The notes: generated by a model not told the origin, from the sequence alone. 64,000 nt of DNA from Chaunax sp. Z400 (GCA_037577475.1 CM075194.1:6003992-6067991), one strand, 5' to 3'; shown: positions 49,471-63,041, counted from the stretch's first letter. Program-made: numbers and translations.

Positions 49471-52191
49471 CCGTTTCCGTTTGTATCTTCAAAATAAAAC
49501 CTGAGGCTGTGAACCGGTGACGCAATGCTTTTGACGCTTAAATCAAGTGATGCTAGAAAAGCATTTGAAGTGGAATATACAGCAAAGAAAAATGTTTTTC
49601 TCAAATTTGATTTTTACAGCGCAACTTAAATGGTGTCTGGTATCATGTAAAGGTCATATCATTTGCAGTGCCTCCATTCATTTTAATTAACATAGAATGG
49701 AAAGCTTTTTTGGCACAGCAAACATGAAAGACCTGATCTGTTAAGACACAGGATCTTAAAATATCATGTAATAATATATTTTTATTATTGTTTAGCATAA
49801 TTCCCTTTATTCCCCTTCCTGGCAATTTGTTGTTTTTACGTGAACTAAGAAATTATCAATTCAAAATTGCATGAGGAGCTTAAATGGATTCATAATTAAG
49901 CCGTCAACAGAATCGCATTCTACTTCGCCAACTACAGGCCTTTTATTTTGAAAAACTGAGCAGCCACATATGTGCCATTGTGTATTGCGGACTTGACGCT
50001 GCTCTCCTCTTCAGTACCACCGCGATCCGGGATACCTCCTGCCTGCCTGTTGCCTCTGCCGGGCTGCGCACAGTCGGGACAGCAGCGGGGGGAGGGAGAT
50101 CAGATTTCGGCGCGCTGCCCCTTTGGGGCCGCTGGAGGCAGAGGTGGCGCTTGGGTCCTCCCCCCCTCTTCTTTAACTTGGTTCAGAAAAAAACTTCATC
50201 AAGCTGGCCGTTATTGCAGAATCTAGAGCTGCTCTGTGAGCCTAAAATCATGTATGAATACTTTACAGTCAGTGTGGTCAGTGTGGGGTTTCAGAACCTG
50301 GAGGGGGCTTTAAGTAAGTTATGTTTGCCGGACTGTGGACTGAAATACAGAATCTCAAGAGACAGTTACTGACTGGAGAAATGACATTCATAGTTATCTC
50401 CAGGGGCGCCGTTAGGGAATAAAATCCTGAAAGAATTAAGGGGCCCAGAGCTGCACAGGGGCCCCGGAACATTTTCGGGATTAGAATGTGTGTGTCAGAA
50501 CTGTTTTTAAACTGTGCTTTTGTGGGGTCCCTGTTGTCTGTAAGTACTGGAATTTAAAAATGTAGCATGGATGTGTCTTGAATGAATGTGTGTCAAATAA
50601 TTTGTTTGCTCATAGTTTCGGTACCAACAATATGTAGCGGAAAACTGGAAATAAACGCTGCTTACATGTAGAATATAAAGCTAATCGATCCAGGAGTGGA
50701 AAGGGTTAAAAATGTAAATATGGCACTAATCTTCTATCAGCTTAATCCTGGGTACAGGTTATCCAATTAGTAGAGATGTTATTGATTTTATTTAATGTCT
50801 AAAACACAATCAACTGTCTTAAAACGTAAATTATGTAATTACTCGGGTGGAATTGCCTTCCTGTCATCAGAAGATTGCAGCCAGCTCAATCCAACGTTTG
50901 ACCAGTCAGCCCTAAAGTGTGCTGAGTGAACAGTAAATTATCATTAACCACCCATTTAATCGGCCATATACTGCAGTCTTTTGGCTAATTAGCGCTGTCA
51001 GGACAGAGGTGACAGCACTCAGCGCCGCTCTAAACTGCATGTCAATTACTGTCGTCTCTTAAAGTGTGTTTTGAGAAGTCGATTTTATGACGCCATAAAG
51101 TTGGATGGAGTGTGCCGCTGTCACCCATCTGTGTTTGTCCAGCAGAGGTGAGCTCTTCACTGAGATCTGTGACCATCCAAGTCAGCATGTCATAAATAAC
51201 AGAAAGAGGAGGAAATTGAAAGACTTCAGTTTTATTGTTTTGTATCATTGTTGATTGAATATGTTTTTATTGATCTATTGGCAGGTGAAACAAATATGTC
51301 ATCTTTGCCTCTAGCAACTGGTAATGGGTAGTTTTTACTATATGAAGCCACTTGAGACCCTTGGATGTGTTCATGAGGTGTGGCCCTGGCCCTTAGGTTG
51401 GTGAATCACTGGACTAATTGATTAATCAAATAATATCAGTCAGTTTAGAGTTTTATTAATGGTGCATGATACAAATTTAAGTTTTTATACACTTTAATGG
51501 GCACTTACATATTGTTCAAGTCAGATAGATCAGATCTTTTTAGTTTTTATAACTTGGACGTGAACATGAATGACATTTTTAATATAAAAACTATTTAGAA
51601 TAATTTCCATAAAAGTTGAATAAGATGTAATTGTTATCACAAGCTTCATATATTAGTTTCCTCCTTTCTTGCCGTAGTCACTGTCTCTCTACACCTGATT
51701 CTAATGAGACTTAATCACAATTTAAAAACTGTCTGTAGTGTTATTTTTACATCTATACATCACATTTGTTTCTCTATCAAATGAATACATCAATACTAAA
51801 TGATAATGACAGTAAAATTCTTTGATAATGCCTATTCAACCTCATAATGGTTTTACATTATTAACTAGATCTAATGCAATTTTCAACAGTTTTCCTTGTA
51901 CAGTATTTCTACAAAACTACAAACCTCACCGCTCACCCTCATGGGAAAGTCAATTGGATAAACAACAAGTCATTCTCAGTAAAGCAAGTGAAGAAGAGAC
52001 GGCAGAGTGATGATGAAGGCTGAGCTCGGTGACCCTTTGGACTGCGGCGCTCTGTGAGAATCGCCGGTGGGAGGGAGGCGAGTTTGGGAACAAAAGCCTG
52101 TCGGTCAGGAGGAGAGGTCATACAGATGGTGAGAATGCTCAGTCAGACAGCTCAAGTACTGATGGGCAAACTGACCAAATGACCTCCTCTC

Positions 52192-52327
52192 CACACACAC
52201 ACACACACACACACACACTGATCAGATCTCCACAACTGCTCATGTTAGTAGGAAAAACAAAACTCCTCCTTGCACCCCCGCAACACCCAAACACACACCC
52301 AATCACACACACACACACACATGCACA

Positions 52328-52399
<72 letters not shown>
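52192..52399. repeat. Two (AC)n arrays separated by 85 bp
   Basis: The first, 52192-52218, has about 13 AC units. The second, 52305-52399, is long and interrupted by atgc and caaac. Frames on both strands here (for example 52029-52478) are artefacts of the repeats. Confidence 0.95.
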
Positions 52400-52400
<1 letters not shown>

Positions 52401-52902
52401 TCCCTCACATTCCTCATCCCCCAGGGAACAGATCAGCAGGAGATGAAAGGTAAGGCCTTTCATTTAAACCCGAGTTAAAAATTAAACAACAACAAGAAAG
52501 CCTCTGAGTTTAGTCTGATTACTAAGCTGCGATAATCCAAAGAGGGAAACACCCAGGAAAATTATAAAAACCTCTTCTTCCCTTCCCTTTATATGGAACA
52601 TTGTTATCAGCATGCATATTTTCACTGATAACCCCAAAAGCCTGGCAGCACTGACTGCTCTCTCTGTAGGCTCGGTGCGTGTTGCATCATTGCCTGTGTG
52701 GGCAAATGACTCGCGTTGGCTTTGTCTGAGAGAGGTGGACAAAAGCAGCAGGACTAATCATTAACATAAGTGACACTGGCCAGACAAAGATGCAGCACAA
52801 AGGGAGGGAGTTGATCGCTGAGGCCGCTTCACACTCGACTAGATGCTGCTCTGTATGTCGCCGTTTGTCTCTGGTGCTGTCACATACAAACATACAGTAA
52901 GT

Positions 52903-53500
52903 CAGTGGTTCCCATCACAGGGGTCCCCCCCCACTGAGATCAGTCAGAGCGGTCACGGGATGATGAATGAGCAAGATAAGAAAAATACTGAATTTGTATT
53001 CACTCATTGTGACTTGTTGGTAACACGTGTCACTATAACGTACACAAAACACCAACTGGTTGATGAATAGTCAATAAATACTGCCTGACATAATAGATTA
53101 TTGTGAATTACTTCATAACAAACATGGGGATATAGTGTTAGTTGAACATTATTTAAAAAATAACTCATAAATATGTGTGAATTAACATTCCGACCACATT
53201 CTTGATCAGTCATTCCTGGACTAATTCGCTAATGCACATTTCTGAACCTTTTTGTCCCTCCTAAAGTGAAGAAAATCCTTATCTTTAACAGCTAACAATT
53301 AGTTCTAGAGTACTAGGAATTCACAATTAGTTCCTTAATGACAAATTGGAGTTTTATCTCTTCTGCTTGCAAAACAATATTTAGATTAGATGAAATGAGA
53401 AAGTTTGGAGGGAAAGTCTCACGGGCAGAGCTGTGCACAACCCAGACATCTGGGACCAGTGATGAAGGGCCACAAAACAAAAAAAGGTTGGGAATCAATG
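52903..53500. repeat. Candidate hAT-type non-autonomous element
   Basis: The left end cagtggttcccatc and the reverse complement of the right end, cattgattcccaacc, form an inverted pair of the CAGTGGTTC type. The interior of about 600 bp is AT-rich and non-coding. No clear 8-bp target duplication could be seen. Confidence 0.4.
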
Positions 53501-54379
53501 CTCATTATACCTGTTTCAGGAAATCTTATTTTGTATTTTTACTTTACAACCAGCGGCAGAAATTTTTAGCATAATGCAGCACATTTTTTCAACATTACAG
53601 AATATTTAGCTTTTTTTTGTAGTATATGCATATTTATGCACATAAACATCTGCAGCGCACTCATTTGCAAGCATATGTCATGTACAATGCAAACTACAAG
53701 CAGAGGGAGATACAGTCGATCAAGTGTGCTGTGTCTTCCATGTAAATAAAAATTGCGACGGGTGCCGACACCTCAAAATGAAATGACATCTCTCTGTCTC
53801 TGCCGGGGGGAAATGGCCTCAGTGATGGGAGTGAGCCTGTCTGTCTGCTTGACACAGTCACTCCCATTACACTTCTCTTGAAGACCACCGAGCTGTGAGT
53901 TTTTTTTTTTTTTTAGGTTTTCCTCGCTCTGAGAAATGGGCGCTTGTTGGTGAGGGTGCAAAATAGTTTGACAGCTTGACCCTGACCTCCTGGGTATTTG
54001 CTCAGTGATACACATCTGAAGACTGAAAGAGTAAATCACTTACAACTGCATCACTGTGCTCAAAACTCTCAGAGTAAGAGTGGGGTCCTGTGAGAGGACT
54101 CTTGTCTTTTGGCAAAGAAGAAACTGTATGAAATTAGCTTTTTTGGTATAAGAAACAACCAATCAGGAGCTTAAAATTCTATTTGCAAATGGCTAAAACC
54201 TAAAGATGAATCTTTGGAGAAACTTAACGTCATGTAACTTTCGTGTTTTGGAGGAATCTTTGACAACCTATGACCGGTTGTCCTGAAGGAAACATGTCAC
54301 TGTTTCACATAACTTTGACCTGTGTCAGACAGTGTTTCTGGTTTGGCCTGTTTGCCTCTCCTCTCCTAATTCTTCCTTT

Positions 54380-54520
54380 GTATAGTTTATTTTTATTGTA
54401 TGTGCTTTATGATGTTAATTTGTCTGGTTTTTAAAAATTACTTTTTATTCTATGCTGCCATCTTGACCCCGGACTCCCTGGAAGAAGAGATCTTGTATCT
54501 CAATCCTGCCTAAAGAAAGG
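54380..54520 (+). repeat. Teleost repeat fragment (ctgccatcttgaccc ... taaagaaagg)
   Basis: A tatttttattgtatgtgc stretch is followed by ctgccatcttgacc, ggaagaagagatcttgtatc and ctgcctaaagaaagg. I recognise this as the degenerate 3' end of a widespread teleost repeat carrying a polyadenylation-like end. Confidence 0.55.
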
Positions 54521-55072
54521 GGGGGGGGAGGCTCATAGGTACTGAAGAGCAGTTCACTTTGTCAAACTGATTAAGTAACCCAATTTCTCAGAGAAAAAGT
54601 TGAAATAAGAGACATTGATGTCCACAAAAAGTTTAATATTTTGAGAAATGTATTTATTTTGGCTATGAATGACATGAGAAGATTTCTTCCACATCATACC
54701 TTGAGACCAAATAGAATAGCAGAAGACTTAATCATTTATGAAAAGTATTCATATCAGCCTAAACCTGCTGAATATAAAGGTGGGGGACTAGAGAACTGCA
54801 TCACTGAAACCACCTTAGTGTGTATGTAGACACATTATTAACACATTTCTAACTTTAATGTGTGTGTAGCATCAGGCTTGGATCACTGTTATATCATGTT
54901 GCATTCTTGCACCTGCAGCCTCCAAGCTGCAGGCTGCAGGGGGTTTGTTTTATGCAGGAGCTTACTCTAGACACACTTTACCCTGGATTTATGAGTATTA
55001 CATATTAACTAATAAACACAGCAATCAAAAAAGGGGCGATAACATATCAGGTTAAACTGCAAACTGCCAGGC

Positions 55073-55106
55073 GAGGATCCTGCGTAACTCCAGCAGCAGG
55101 ATCCTC
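55073..55106. repeat. Perfect 11-bp inverted repeat
   Basis: Arms gaggatcctgc (55073-55083) and gcaggatcctc (55096-55106) flank a 12-base loop. Each arm also contains the palindrome ggatcc. Confidence 0.9.
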
Positions 55107-56374
55107 AGCGGCACAGGAAGTTAGGAATCACATTTTGAAGATGCTTCTTCAATAACCGAAGATGCCGATGTGCGTTTCAATATTGAATTTAAAAGGTGGT
55201 CACAGTTGAGAACAGGATATGAGAAGTGTTTCACAAAGTATGTCCCCATGAAGGCACAATAAAACAGCAAGATTTCTTGAGGGTTTTTTGTGACTTTATT
55301 CCTATATAAGACAAAGAAACATATTGGGGCTGTAGAGGAGTTGTGATACTAAAAACTTACCTTAGACCATCTGAATTTGAAGATTTGAATCATCCCGATG
55401 CAGTGAAACCCCAACGATGTGGCCCTCCAAGTAAATTAAAAGAAGTTCGTTAAAGATTATTTACTATTCGAGCCTCAAAAGCAGTGAGATGCTAAATCTT
55501 GTCTCTGTTGTCCCAGCACACAGAGGCCGGTTGTTCTACGTCCGGGGCCTTGGCACAGTCGGCCTGCCTCCGTTTCCAGCTTTGGCTTTACGTCCCTGAT
55601 GCTCTGATTATGAGCTGAGGTGTAAAACTGAGAGTCAACAGAGCAAACAAAACAAGCCCTCAGCTGTGTTTGCGTTTGCACTCACCCGAACGACCTGCCT
55701 TATACCGTCACAGAGATCTCAGAGAAAATCTGCTGTTTACATGGGATAATCATTGCGCAGCACATATGTATTTATATTTAAACTAAGCCCTAAAGCAAAA
55801 TCAAACAAGAAGGGCCACTCCTTGTGAGACCAGAGAGCTGAATGCCTGGAGAAAAACTCAGAATCAAATAAAAGAGGCAACATTTTGCTTAACTCTTGCG
55901 GTGCAACTGTACTTTTATTCCTGCACAGACTTACACTTTAGTCTGATTAAACAGTGCAGCGTTATCTAACTGTTCAACCTAAACGTCAACTGATATCTTG
56001 GTTAAACAGGCAGCTGCGACTGCTTGGCAAGAGAGGCACAAGGTAGAAAAAATATATCTAAAAAATGTGAACCTCAGGCTGCTGCGAATCAGCTGTAAGG
56101 AGGCTGGAAGAATCAGCCAGCTGCCTTAATGCCAGCCAGACAGTGTGAAAGGATAAAAAAAAAAACTAAAAACTTGAACTTGAATTGAATTAAGGTGGAA
56201 ACATTGATCTGGGTTTGGATTATAGTGAATTGAGCTTTTTCCCCCCCTTTCTCACCGCTCAGTCTTTCCAAAACAGATCATGAACTGCAGAAGAACTAAT
56301 GTGAGTTCAGCTAAATGTCAGAATTCTAATCAGACTAATCTGCAGTGAACTGAGACATTCAGATAAGGTCATAA

Positions 56375-56870
56375 CATTTATTTTCTCTATCTCCTTCCTT
56401 CTTTCCTTAGTTGCTCCTATCTTCAGTCTTCTTTCTATCATCCCTCTGTCCTTCTTTCTTTCCTTCATTCCTTCCTTACAACTGTTTTATTTGATTTACT
56501 TCATTAGTTTGCTTCTTTGTTCCTTCTTTCCTCATCTATTTCCTCCGATCCTCCAGGGTTTCCCTTTTCTCCTTTCCACTCTCTCATCCTTCTTTTGCTC
56601 TTTACTTACAGCTTTCCCTTTTTTCGCTCCTTGTTATCTTTATACTCCACTTCTTTCAAATCATTTCTCTTTTGTCGTCCTACATTCGGCCACCTTTTCT
56701 TTTATCATCGCATGTTTACCTCGTGTTTACCTCTTTCAGTCTGTCCTTTCATCTTTGTTCCTTCCTCCCTTTCATTTCCTCTTTTCCTTATTTTTTTTGC
56801 CTGTATTTTCTTCTTCCTTCTCTGCTTTTTTTTGTCCTTCTTTCAGTCCTTATTTCTTTCCCCCAAAAAT
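56375..56870. repeat. Pyrimidine-rich tract (ttcc/tttc)
   Basis: Nearly 500 bp of strongly C/T-biased plus-strand sequence with repeated ccttcctt and ctttcttt. It explains long plus-strand open frames of Phe, Leu, Ser and Pro at 56491-56931, which I do not consider genes. Confidence 0.85.
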
Positions 56871-58351
56871 CAAAGATATCTATCATGTTACCATATTTGT
56901 GGCAATGTTTGTCTTTATTTTTGATAAATGATTATAGTAGCTAAATTGGAAGATGCACATCCTTCTTTAATCCTGCAAAGGAAACTTTGTTTGGTCTATA
57001 ACTGCAAAATGATGCTTTTCAGTTTTTCAAAGATGACAGATTTGCTTTCCAGCTTGATAACAACCCTGACAGATTCATGATGGAAATATAAAGACACAAA
57101 CATGCAATGCACTTTTAAGGCTTCAATAGTCAGACCGATGGACTAAAGAGTACCGTAGAAACATCTTGCTGGGCATTTTCTCCCAAAAGAGAGACTGTCA
57201 GTCTGTCTAATTGCACCATCTGACCCATTCTCTATTTCAGCCTGTACTAATAATCAATTAGTATGCATGTGTTCAGCTCAGGATTTCCTTCTCTGTGTTG
57301 TCAAAGAGGAGACAGTGAAAGAAGGCGTGCTGAGAAGACAGATGAAAGGCTATTTTCTGCTTGATTCTCATCCAAGGGCTATTTTTACGCTGCTATTTTT
57401 TTTCATATCCACTCCCTCAGTTTCGCACCGACATCAAAAAGCCTCTGCTACAACCGAGGGCTTGAAAGAATCAAAAGATGAGACGGGTTTCAGAGAGCAG
57501 GAGAATATGCATCTGCATGTGTGTGTGGGTTGTGTGTGTGTGTGCAGGTCAGTGCTAAAACGTCGTCATAGCTGCAGCAGCGTAGCGCAGAGGTGATGAA
57601 ACAGGTGGGGGGATGGGCGGGGTTTGTGGGTGCGTTTGTGATGTAAGAGCATGGAAATGGTCGTGGCTATTGGCGAACGCAGTAGCGCCGCTCTCTCCCA
57701 TGATTCAGCTGTGCAGCAGTGTGGTGCCCTTTCAACTACTGCCAGTTCTTCTCACATGAGCATATCATATTTATGTTGCCTTCCAATGACAGGAGCGAGA
57801 TATTTTCCCCTCTGTGTCCCTGACGCATATGCCTGTTTCAATTACTGTGTAGGAGGGTGGAGAGGCGAATCTCATTTTTCCCGCACAGGACTGCCAAGGT
57901 TGTCCGCTGGATTGCAAGCGGCGTGGGAGGAGAGACTCACACAGCCAGTCAGACCTGTTCGTAAGGCCCAGGTGAAAGCAACACACCTCAATGGGCGACT
58001 TCATCTAGACTTGATTAACAATGTGACAACCAAATTAGAGTTTCTCTCATGTGAAGCAAATTGATACAAGTCCTTGTTAATTCATCATCGTGCCTGCAGG
58101 TGTGCATGAAAGGTGTTTTGTCATACTAATGACTTCATCCACATTTAAACACAGAATGAAACACATGCATTGTCACAGAATATGTACTGTTTGTTGTTCG
58201 CCTTTATAGTCGTTGACCTTCATCAGTCTGACAATTCAGGTCAAAACTAGCATAAAATGCAAAAGAGAAGTAGGAAAATCATTCATTCAGGAGAGACGAG
58301 TGGTTTGAGTAAATTAAGAGTGTTTATTACATCGAATGATATGTGATACTT

Positions 58352-58755
58352 ATGGTGCGTTCCATTTACGTCGGAACTCGGAGCTGGGAATGACGTCACA
58401 CCTGAGTTGACCGCGTTCCAGTTAAACAAGTCGGAAAACAAGATGGACGCCTCTAAGAAAACACTGCTTGTGCTTGCCCTTTCGGAATATAAACAACTAG
58501 TAGCCCATACAAACACCATAGCAACATACCCATGGGCATAAATTTTACGACTGATTTAATGAGACACAAACAAGTCAGTAGTGCTCATAAAAAGTATATT
58601 ATTGGAGCTTCCACTACTGTTGACATGCAGTGTAGCCATCTTGGATTATGAGGTTGGAGGTGATGGGGTTCCTCCGACTTTCCGAGTTGGAAATCCAACT
58701 TCAGGGGGCCTTCCAGTTGAAACTTCCGACTGGGAACTCGGAAATTCCAAGAAAG
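58352..58755. repeat. Candidate non-autonomous DNA element with tcggaactcgg-type ends
   Basis: The left end has gtgcgttccatttacgtcgg with aactcggagctggg. The right part has the related inverted motifs ttccgagttgg, cttccagttgaaa and ccgactgggaactcgg. This resembles teleost foldback/MITE elements. Exact borders are uncertain. Confidence 0.5.
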
Positions 58756-59127
58756 TCAGAAAGTCTTTGGTGTCAGAAAGTCTTTGTCGCTTAGACTCTT
58801 CAGGGAGATTGGGATCTAAGGGCATCTGTCCTGAGCAGGAGCAAGATATATACCCCCCTTGTAGTCCAGACATTGGTGGTGGTGGTCGATGAACCTGGTG
58901 AGGATGATGAATGATGAAGTTGGTGAATCTTTGAAGACTGGGCGGTGATGGGGAGGTGGAGGGTGCACCATCATATTTAAAAAGACAGCAGCAAGATGAT
59001 TGGCTGATAATGAAGGTGTGTTGCTGTGCTATGTGACCAGCTGATGAGAACAGCTGATAATAATTGATGCCCCAGACTGTGATTGCAGGACAATAAGATT
59101 GAACTTGCATGAGAGGTGTGAACAATA

Positions 59128-59660
59128 ACAGGATTCACAAAAACAGGACCCAAAATGCAGACAACACAGGGGCAGAGTGCGGTTCAGGGTTCAATAAATC
59201 AAAGTCCAAATGAAACATAACAGTCCACAACAAAACAAAATCCAAAGACAGGCAAAATATAACAGAAAGAAAACTTACTGAAGGGCACGGGGAAAAAACA
59301 CTGGGAACACTGGAAACACATTTTCCAGTGATCAAACATTGACGATGAACTGGCAACTCACAGAGGGAATCACACAGACTAAATACACTAGGGTAAGGAG
59401 GGAATGATACACAGGTGACACAGGGAGGAGACAATCAACAACAGGTTGAGAAAATCAGACAGTCACACACAGAGACTAAAACACAGACAGGAACCAAAGG
59501 GGGTAAAACAGATCATAAGAAAACACAGGAAATGCAAAGCAAGAGCACATGACATGGAATAAGGCTACAAAATAAAACAGAAAACAGTGGCACTAATTCG
59601 TGAAATGAACCTTACAAAATACGAGGAACCAAAAACTAGGATATACATGACAGAAGCAGT
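59128..59660 (-). repeat. Teleost interspersed repeat, A-rich on the plus strand
   Basis: Plus-strand motifs include aggacccaaaatgcagacaa, ggggcagagtgcggttcag, agaaaacttactgaagggca and cacaggtgacacagggagg. Read on the minus strand they form the familiar teleost order ending in cattttgggtcctg. The 99-codon minus-strand frame inside it is repeat-derived. The repeat class is not known to me. Confidence 0.6.
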
Positions 59661-60540
59661 GCAACACTGAAATTTAAAGTGTTTTTTGTGACAATAAAAC
59701 TGTCTTCCGTATTTGAGCCATTGCATAATAATCTTCAGGTTACACAATATGTGATTTACTTTATTACATTTTCGCAAGATGTTATGATATTGGATTATCA
59801 ATCACTAAATGGTGACATTGTTCAGGCTTTGTGGGCAATCTGTTCAAACAGATGCAGGATGTTAGTGAGCTTCTCTCACCGACGTGCAAACAAAGAGGCA
59901 CACATGAAATCTAAGCCTTGTGTATGCATATAGAAGAAGAATGTGTTCCTGTCCTACATAGTAAATAGGTCTGTGAGGGAGTGTTATTGGCACAGTGCAG
60001 GTATGTCACAATGTTTATCAATCATCACGTCACTTTATACGGCCCTGAACCGTCACATAAAATCAGAGAAATACCTGATGTGAGCTGGCTGTGTTTACGG
60101 TGAGACGAGTTGTTCCTTTGACATGTTACACAACTGATGGCCAGTGACATATTCACAGTGTTTAGCATGTGTTTTGTTTCAGTTGTTTAAAAGTTGAAGG
60201 TGATTTTCTTCATTTTGCAGGCAAGCACAAAGTAGTTTCCCCACTCTGTCACTGCATTGAAATGCAATAGTCCCATAATAGTTTGACCATCATAATAGGA
60301 CTCATTGACCATAAAAACCTCCCCCTAGAATCTGGTATCATTATAAGTTTGATAGTTATTCAAGAAAAACTATATTCTCCTAATGGCGGTTTTCTTCAGG
60401 GTCTAGATCAATAACTTTTTGAGAATATGTCAAATTTGAAACCTAACAGAATCATCACAGTTTCACAGTTTCAGCTACAATCTGATCTTAGTTCAAGTCT
60501 GTATCATTATTATTTGTTGTCTCATAGTAGCGAATTATCC

Positions 60541-60935
60541 GTGAGCCCTATAAATGTAAACATTCTGAATCACCAGATCCAGAATATCACTTGGATCCAG
60601 ATCAGGTGTTGATGTGTGATAAATATTATGGGGATGTCATTGTGTCATTTGTGTCCAAATTATCCATGAAGGTAGAAGCAAAAATCTTGTAATTGCCCCC
60701 CTCCAACAATGGAAAACAATCATTTAAAAAACATTCTGCATCTAGGTGATGATCCGGATCACCACCAACATCTGATGGCTTGATCCTTGGGCCATATCCT
60801 ACTTCTCCAAAAAATTTAATCAAAATCTGTTTATAACTTTTTGAGGAATCCTGCTAACAGACAAACAAACAAACCACCACTGGCAAAAAAAACAAAAAAA
60901 AACAATAAACCCTACTTGGCTGAGATAATAAAGGC
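60541..60935 (+). repeat. Teleost dispersed repeat (gatccggatcaccacc family), copy 2
   Basis: The copy runs from gtgagccctataaatgtaaa through atgatccggatcaccacc and aaatttaatcaaaatctg to ctgctaacagacaaacaaac and finally ctacttggctgagataataa. It is the more complete partner of 34146-34395, which is inverted relative to it. No open frame is maintained. Confidence 0.75.
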
Positions 60936-62781
60936 AACAAGAAAAAAATAATTTGGATGCCTTTCTTGAATTCATGGTTAGATTGACAGTTTCAGCTCAC
61001 TTACAACCTGACATGTACAAGTATTTATATATTTATCTAGTCTTCACTGGAACAAATGGCTTCCCGTTTCATAATATGTTACAATAAATCCTCGCTACTC
61101 TGCAAAGATTTGGCTCTGAAATATGTGTTGTTTTTTTTCAATTATTCTGAAATTTGTTCTTTATTGAGGTTAAAATTAAAAATTAAAATTTTACCCAGTA
61201 GGATGATTGTGGTTAATATCAGAGGCCAGTTTTCATCCAGAATCCTCAACATAGTGCTTGACAAAAATAAATGCTGAGTGGCCTATTTTGTATATAAGTC
61301 TTTAAAAAAAATAGAGTCAGAGATTGATTTTATTGCTATGGATTGATCTTAATATAGACGACCTTTCAGCTCATACACAACCGGAATATTCGTCTACATT
61401 GGAGTAAAAAAAAAAAAAAAGACACTTCCAGTTTGTCATTCAGTTTTTAAGTATAAGTCTCTATGCTCTGTTTTTATTCATTAATTATTTATTTATTTGC
61501 TCATATTTGATTCAGAAGGTTTTGGTTTGGAAGACTTTTGTGGTTTTTTTTATGCTCATTGTTTGTGTGAGAAGGAGGCCATGATATCTCACCTGGTCAA
61601 GAAATTAGTTTGGACAGTGAGGAAAAAAATATATGATCTGTCGAACAAAAAGTCTCGTGTTCTGCCTCTGAATCTCTTGCAACATTTTTTTTTATCTTGA
61701 CAACATCTAGAAAAGTGACGAACAAAGCAACAGAGTCTTGACTGACAGGTCAGTCCTCCCACACGTCTTTTTTTATTGCTACAGTGCAGCTAAGTGATAA
61801 ACTGTTATTTGCCCCCAGTAGTGAATGTGCTACAGCGTTTAAATCACATTTTTTACATCTGTTTGTAGCACATGTCCACGGCTGCACCTGCTTCCTCTGT
61901 CACATGGCTGCAGCCCACAAACGCTGAACTCGACACGCAGATTGTGATCTCTGCTGTCAAACAGAGAGAATTTTTCAAGAGCACCTCTGAAAAGAGCAAA
62001 ATGTGCAAACTGCGTGTCAGTCGCTTCCCTGAGGCTGAGGGATCGAACACAGAGGCCCGTCAGCAAATTTTCACCAAAAGATCTGACACAATGGAGTTTA
62101 TTAGAGCTGAGAATAAAAGACAGAAAATACCTGTGCTGTCCTCTTTGGAGACGCTATGTGACAGCTGATGAATTTACCTAATTCGGATTAACCTCCCACT
62201 GGCTTGCCTCTCTTTTTGTCACTGGAAGGTAACTTTAATTCACTGGTTTCTTTAAGTCTGTGAATGGGACAGGATGGGTGGGAGGCCGGAAAAGAAAAGC
62301 CCCTTTCCACTCCAAAGCTATTAGCTCGCTCTCTTTCCACCTGTCACACATTGGTGACTTTATTTCGACTCGGCCGAGACCCCCTGGCAGATATCAGAGA
62401 GATCATCTCCGACTTAAGCTAAACGACTCCAACAAGCGTTGCAGTCCTCCCCGCCTGTCCCCCCGTGACCCCCTCGACCCCTCGACACCACAGGCCGCCT
62501 GAGGAGCAGAGGTCCGAGCCCGGCCGAGGAGGAGTGGCCGTGGGACAAGAAGGAGATGGGTTGAAATGAGCTCTGTCATGCAGAAAACTGCAGGAGGGGG
62601 AGGCGACGAATACACACTCCCACCCCCCACAGATATGCACACACAGCTGGGACAAAGAGCGGCACACACTCTCACACACATTAAAAAAAGAGAGTAATCA
62701 AGCTCAGTTTTCTCTTTCCTCCTCATTCTCTCTCCACTGTGTTTTCTCTTTCTGTCGCTCGCATTTTTCTTTCCTCAAACT

Positions 62782-62840
62782 ATCTCTCTCTCTCTCTCTC
62801 TCGTCTCACTCACTCTCTTTCTCTCTCTCTCTCTGTCTCT
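62782..62840. repeat. (TC)n microsatellite, interrupted
   Basis: Two CT-rich blocks separated by gtctcactcactc. Confidence 0.9.
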
Positions 62841-62976
62841 CACTCACACACCCCACAAACACACAATAGCAGCTGCGACAAAGAACTCTGCAGGATTAGC
62901 CAGTCTTTGTTGGCAAAACACAAATTACAAGTCTTTTAGTGCTGACTCCTCCCTCCCTGCAAATGAGTGAGTGAGT

Positions 62977-62977
<1 letters not shown>

Positions 62978-63041
<64 letters not shown>
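62978..63041. repeat. (GT)n microsatellite
   Basis: About 32 GT units, preceded by gagtgagtgagtg. Open frames on both strands here are repeat artefacts. Confidence 0.96.

Larger units (their letters stand above)
48440..50190. promoter_or_regulatory. CpG-rich region around the presumed fgfr3 promoter
   Basis: CpG dinucleotides are frequent at 48440-48860, 49090-49470 and 50000-50180 (for example ttcggcgcgctgcc and gcgatccgggat) and rare in flanking DNA. It is interrupted by the AAT repeat and by an AT-rich stretch at 49550-49960. It probably marks the unmethylated promoter domain. The block at 50.0-50.2 kb may be a second promoter or an enhancer. Confidence 0.5.

Noticed and set aside
56491..56931. 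146-codon plus-strand frame rich in Phe, Leu, Ser and Pro
   Set aside because: It arises from the pyrimidine-rich tract; overlapping frames are equally open, and there are no protein-like features.
59135..59434. 99-codon minus-strand frame
   Set aside because: It lies inside a common teleost interspersed repeat and shows no coding features.
61872..62168. 98-codon plus-strand frame with mixed, non-repetitive composition
   Set aside because: No recognised motif, no splice context and no promoter signs; kept out as probable chance.
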